Part shown: positions 62,191 through 64,000 of the stretch, in pieces
Numbering within the stretch: position 1 is the stretch's first letter
How the letters are laid out: the number at the start of each line of letters is the position of its first letter
NCBI GenBank assembly: GCA_013396525.1
Contig: VWYX01000273.1
Coordinates: forward strand, 355,479-419,478
From: Chaetorhynchus papuensis
Lineage: Eukaryota > Chordata > Aves > Passeriformes > Rhipiduridae
DNA length: 64,000 nucleotides
Direction: 5' to 3'
Translations under genes and position numbers: made by a program
Notes under the pieces: model-generated
Told to the model about the DNA's origin: nothing
What the model saw: only the letters and a program-made list of their open reading frames with translations
The model's database searches: none

Positions 62191-62560
62191 GAGGCTGAAA
62201 CTCCTTTTAGGATTACTCAGGAAGCATGAGAAAACTGAAACACTTTTCCACATTTGTCAGCTGTTTTCGAGCCAGAAAACATCTTCCAGCAACCCCTGTC
62301 TCATGCAAATAAATCCAAAAAATTAAACAAAATTTGGCATCAGGCTTTCAGATACAGATCTTCATCTTCGGGTGGGGGAAGTACAGAGGGGAGGGCAAAC
62401 CACAAAGCATCATTCTATTCGTAACATTACCTACAGAATCCTTACATGGAGCATGCAAGTTTGGAAGAATTCCCCACGGGATATTTCTGCCGAAATATCA
62501 GTGTACAGCAGAGGATCATACCAGCTCTTGACCTACCCGCACTTTCTTACTTTTCAAACA
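62191..62560. other. Non-coding DNA
   Basis: Nothing recognised beyond short chance frames. Confidence 0.55.
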
Positions 62561-62600
62561 TTTTTAGGAATTGCTAACAATTTTTAGGAATTGCTAACAG
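62561..62600. repeat. 20-bp tandem duplication
   Basis: tttttaggaattgctaaca occurs twice head-to-tail, identical over 19 of 20 positions (last base a versus g). The near identity indicates a recent duplication or an assembly duplication. Confidence 0.92.
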
Positions 62601-63464
62601 TTTAATGAGCACTTCTGAAATCATACAGGATGTGAAATCTCTCAAAGACCTATGGAGAACTACTTATGCACAAGAACTTAAAAAAGAAAATGACTGGTGT
62701 AATTACACTCGTCCATCTAAACAAAATAAAAAAAAAAAACAAAACAAGTTTCTGCTTCTTTTAATAGTAATACTACTTCATGTTAACAGATTTTTTTTTT
62801 TTTAGTAAACACTAGGAAGAATTTTTTTAAAAACTATATGAACTTTGGAATGGCCCCTAATACAGGCAAATTGATTAAGGACAGCTACTCAAAGGAGGAA
62901 GGATGTGGAATTTTTAGCATTTGTTGCAAGTATTAATTTAGGGACATTTATTTTGTTTTCCAAGGAAACTGTGCTTCTGTGAAAATTTAATTCAAACCCA
63001 ATTAAAATAGACTACTTGCAACCACCCCTTCAGTCTACATACTGTTGAGGAATATAGTCATTAATTTTTAATGTTTCTTTTGTCTGTTGCTGCATAAAAG
63101 GACCCAAACAGGAGAAAAAAAAATTACTGCAACTGACACAAAGGAAAGCTGGAAAATGTTATTCTGACTAAATGATTCTTCACTAGGGTATTACTGCACG
63201 CTGAAGGAAAAAGACGGAAAAAATCCGAAACAGAGCACAGTGCCTGTCAAGCTGTTAACTCATACCACTTTATCTGCAAGCATAACAGAAATATTTAGAA
63301 ATTAAATAAAACCTTATGCTAACAGGTCCATTTTCCACGTCTTAGGCACGAACTGGAAATGGAGAAAAGTGGCTGGATGGCTTGAAGGGACCAACACTCC
63401 CTGAGCCCCAGTCCCCCTTTCCTCTGGCTGGAAAGTCCCTGGGGCTGGGCTGAGGTTTTTCAAG
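62601..63464. other. AT-rich non-coding DNA
   Basis: It includes an A12 run at about 62729-62740 and a T13 run at 62791-62803. No gene or repeat family was recognised. Confidence 0.55.
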
Positions 63465-64000
63465 ACGCTAATAAACACCGTCACTTCTTTACACAAGTTA
63501 TTTGGAGCGAGAGTTTGAAATCCCCCGGGGTCTCCGTAAATCAGGAGCCCTTCCCGACTCTTCCCTGCAGCACAAATGACATCTTACTGACGCTTTAATG
63601 TCACCAAGCTTCCCCGCTCGCCAGCAGGACCCTCTCCCTCGGGGAAGAGATGGCCGTGTGAGAGCCACGGTGGAAACACCGGGCAGGACCCACGCCAAAA
63701 GTCATTCCCTCCCTCGCTTGAACAAGGAAAAAAAAAAAAAAAGGAAAAAAAAAAAAGGGGGGGAGAGGGAGAAAGGGGCCTTTGCGATAGCAGTGGTCAC
63801 ATCCCCCAGTATCCACCCAAAAATGGGGGAGCGGGGCGGGAGGCAGCCCGCCCCAGGGCACGGGGAGCCGCCGGTATGTGCGAGCGGGACTGCGAGGGGA
63901 AGGGAAGGGGAAGGGAGGGAGGCAAAAAATCCATGAATGAATAAAGAGGGAGGAGCCTGGGAAAACCCCTCTGCAACGCCGCACCGAACAAAGCGCTGCA
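63465..64000. promoter_or_regulatory. Edge of a CpG island, probable promoter
   Basis: CpG and GC content rise sharply from about 63465 to the window end (ccccggggtctccg, ccccgctcgcc, ctcggggaag, caccgggc, gcggggcggg, gagccgccgg, gtgcgagcgggactgcg, caacgccgcaccg). It includes GC-box-like ggggcggg motifs (63833-63840 on +, with another inverted near 63850) and a G/A-rich run (63896-63922). This is the usual composition of a vertebrate CpG-island promoter or 5' exon and it appears to continue past the window. Transcript direction is not determinable. If the gene is on the minus strand, most of this window would be its body. Confidence 0.55.
63728..63763. repeat. A15-GG-A12-G7 purine tract
   Basis: A low-complexity purine run inside the CpG-rich end. 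It is prone to sequencing error and to length variation. Confidence 0.9.

Noticed and set aside
1..64000. CRISPR arrays, operons, plasmid or phage content
   Set aside because: No regularly spaced identical repeats, no tightly packed genes and no bacterial-type coding density. The CR1 elements show vertebrate (bird) origin.

Overview
This window looks like ordinary nuclear DNA from a bird. It is AT-rich and gene-poor. It carries six degenerate fragments recognisable as avian CR1 LINE 3' regions: on the + strand they begin with decayed versions of the CR1 3' octamer tail followed by the inverted CR1 3' untranslated region. It also has older amniote repeat relics and many A6-8C3-4 / G3-4T6-8 tracts. 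I cannot say which bird order it comes from.

No complete protein-coding gene, rRNA, tRNA, CRISPR array or operon can be supported. Open frames outside the assembly gap are short (175 codons at most), lack recognisable domains, and overlap freely on both strands, as expected for intron or intergenic sequence. The window may be intergenic DNA or a large intron. Some short segments have splice-site-like borders and are listed only as low-confidence candidate exons: minus strand near 23.9-24.2 kb, 43.8-43.9 kb, 52.7 kb and 61.0-61.2 kb, and a 16-nt plus-strand segment near 26.0 kb.

Layout. 1-24 kb: AT-rich single-copy DNA with CR1 fragments near 2.0, 15.0 and 20.3 kb, two ancient CR1-like relics (6.05-6.44 and 12.0-12.2 kb), and an ancient interspersed repeat present twice (15.0 and 16.9 kb), one copy apparently cut by a CR1 insertion. 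24.3-25.65 kb: a CpG-enriched stretch interrupted by an 835-base run of N, a plausible promoter or CpG island lost from the assembly. 25.7-61 kb: mostly AT-rich DNA with CR1 fragments at 27.4, 35.0 and 35.75 kb, a hairpin-forming segment with a 28-A tail at 30.5-30.8 kb, CpG-enriched patches at 32.3 and 41.6 kb, and several blocks that look like conserved non-coding DNA. 61.6-62.2 kb and 63.46-64.0 kb: GC- and CpG-richer sequence, the last reading like the edge of a CpG-island promoter that continues beyond the window.

I found no convincing new biological system. The best leads are the gap-interrupted CpG region with adjacent minus-strand splice-like signals, the A-tailed hairpin with a possible target-site duplication, and the pair of ancient repeat copies.
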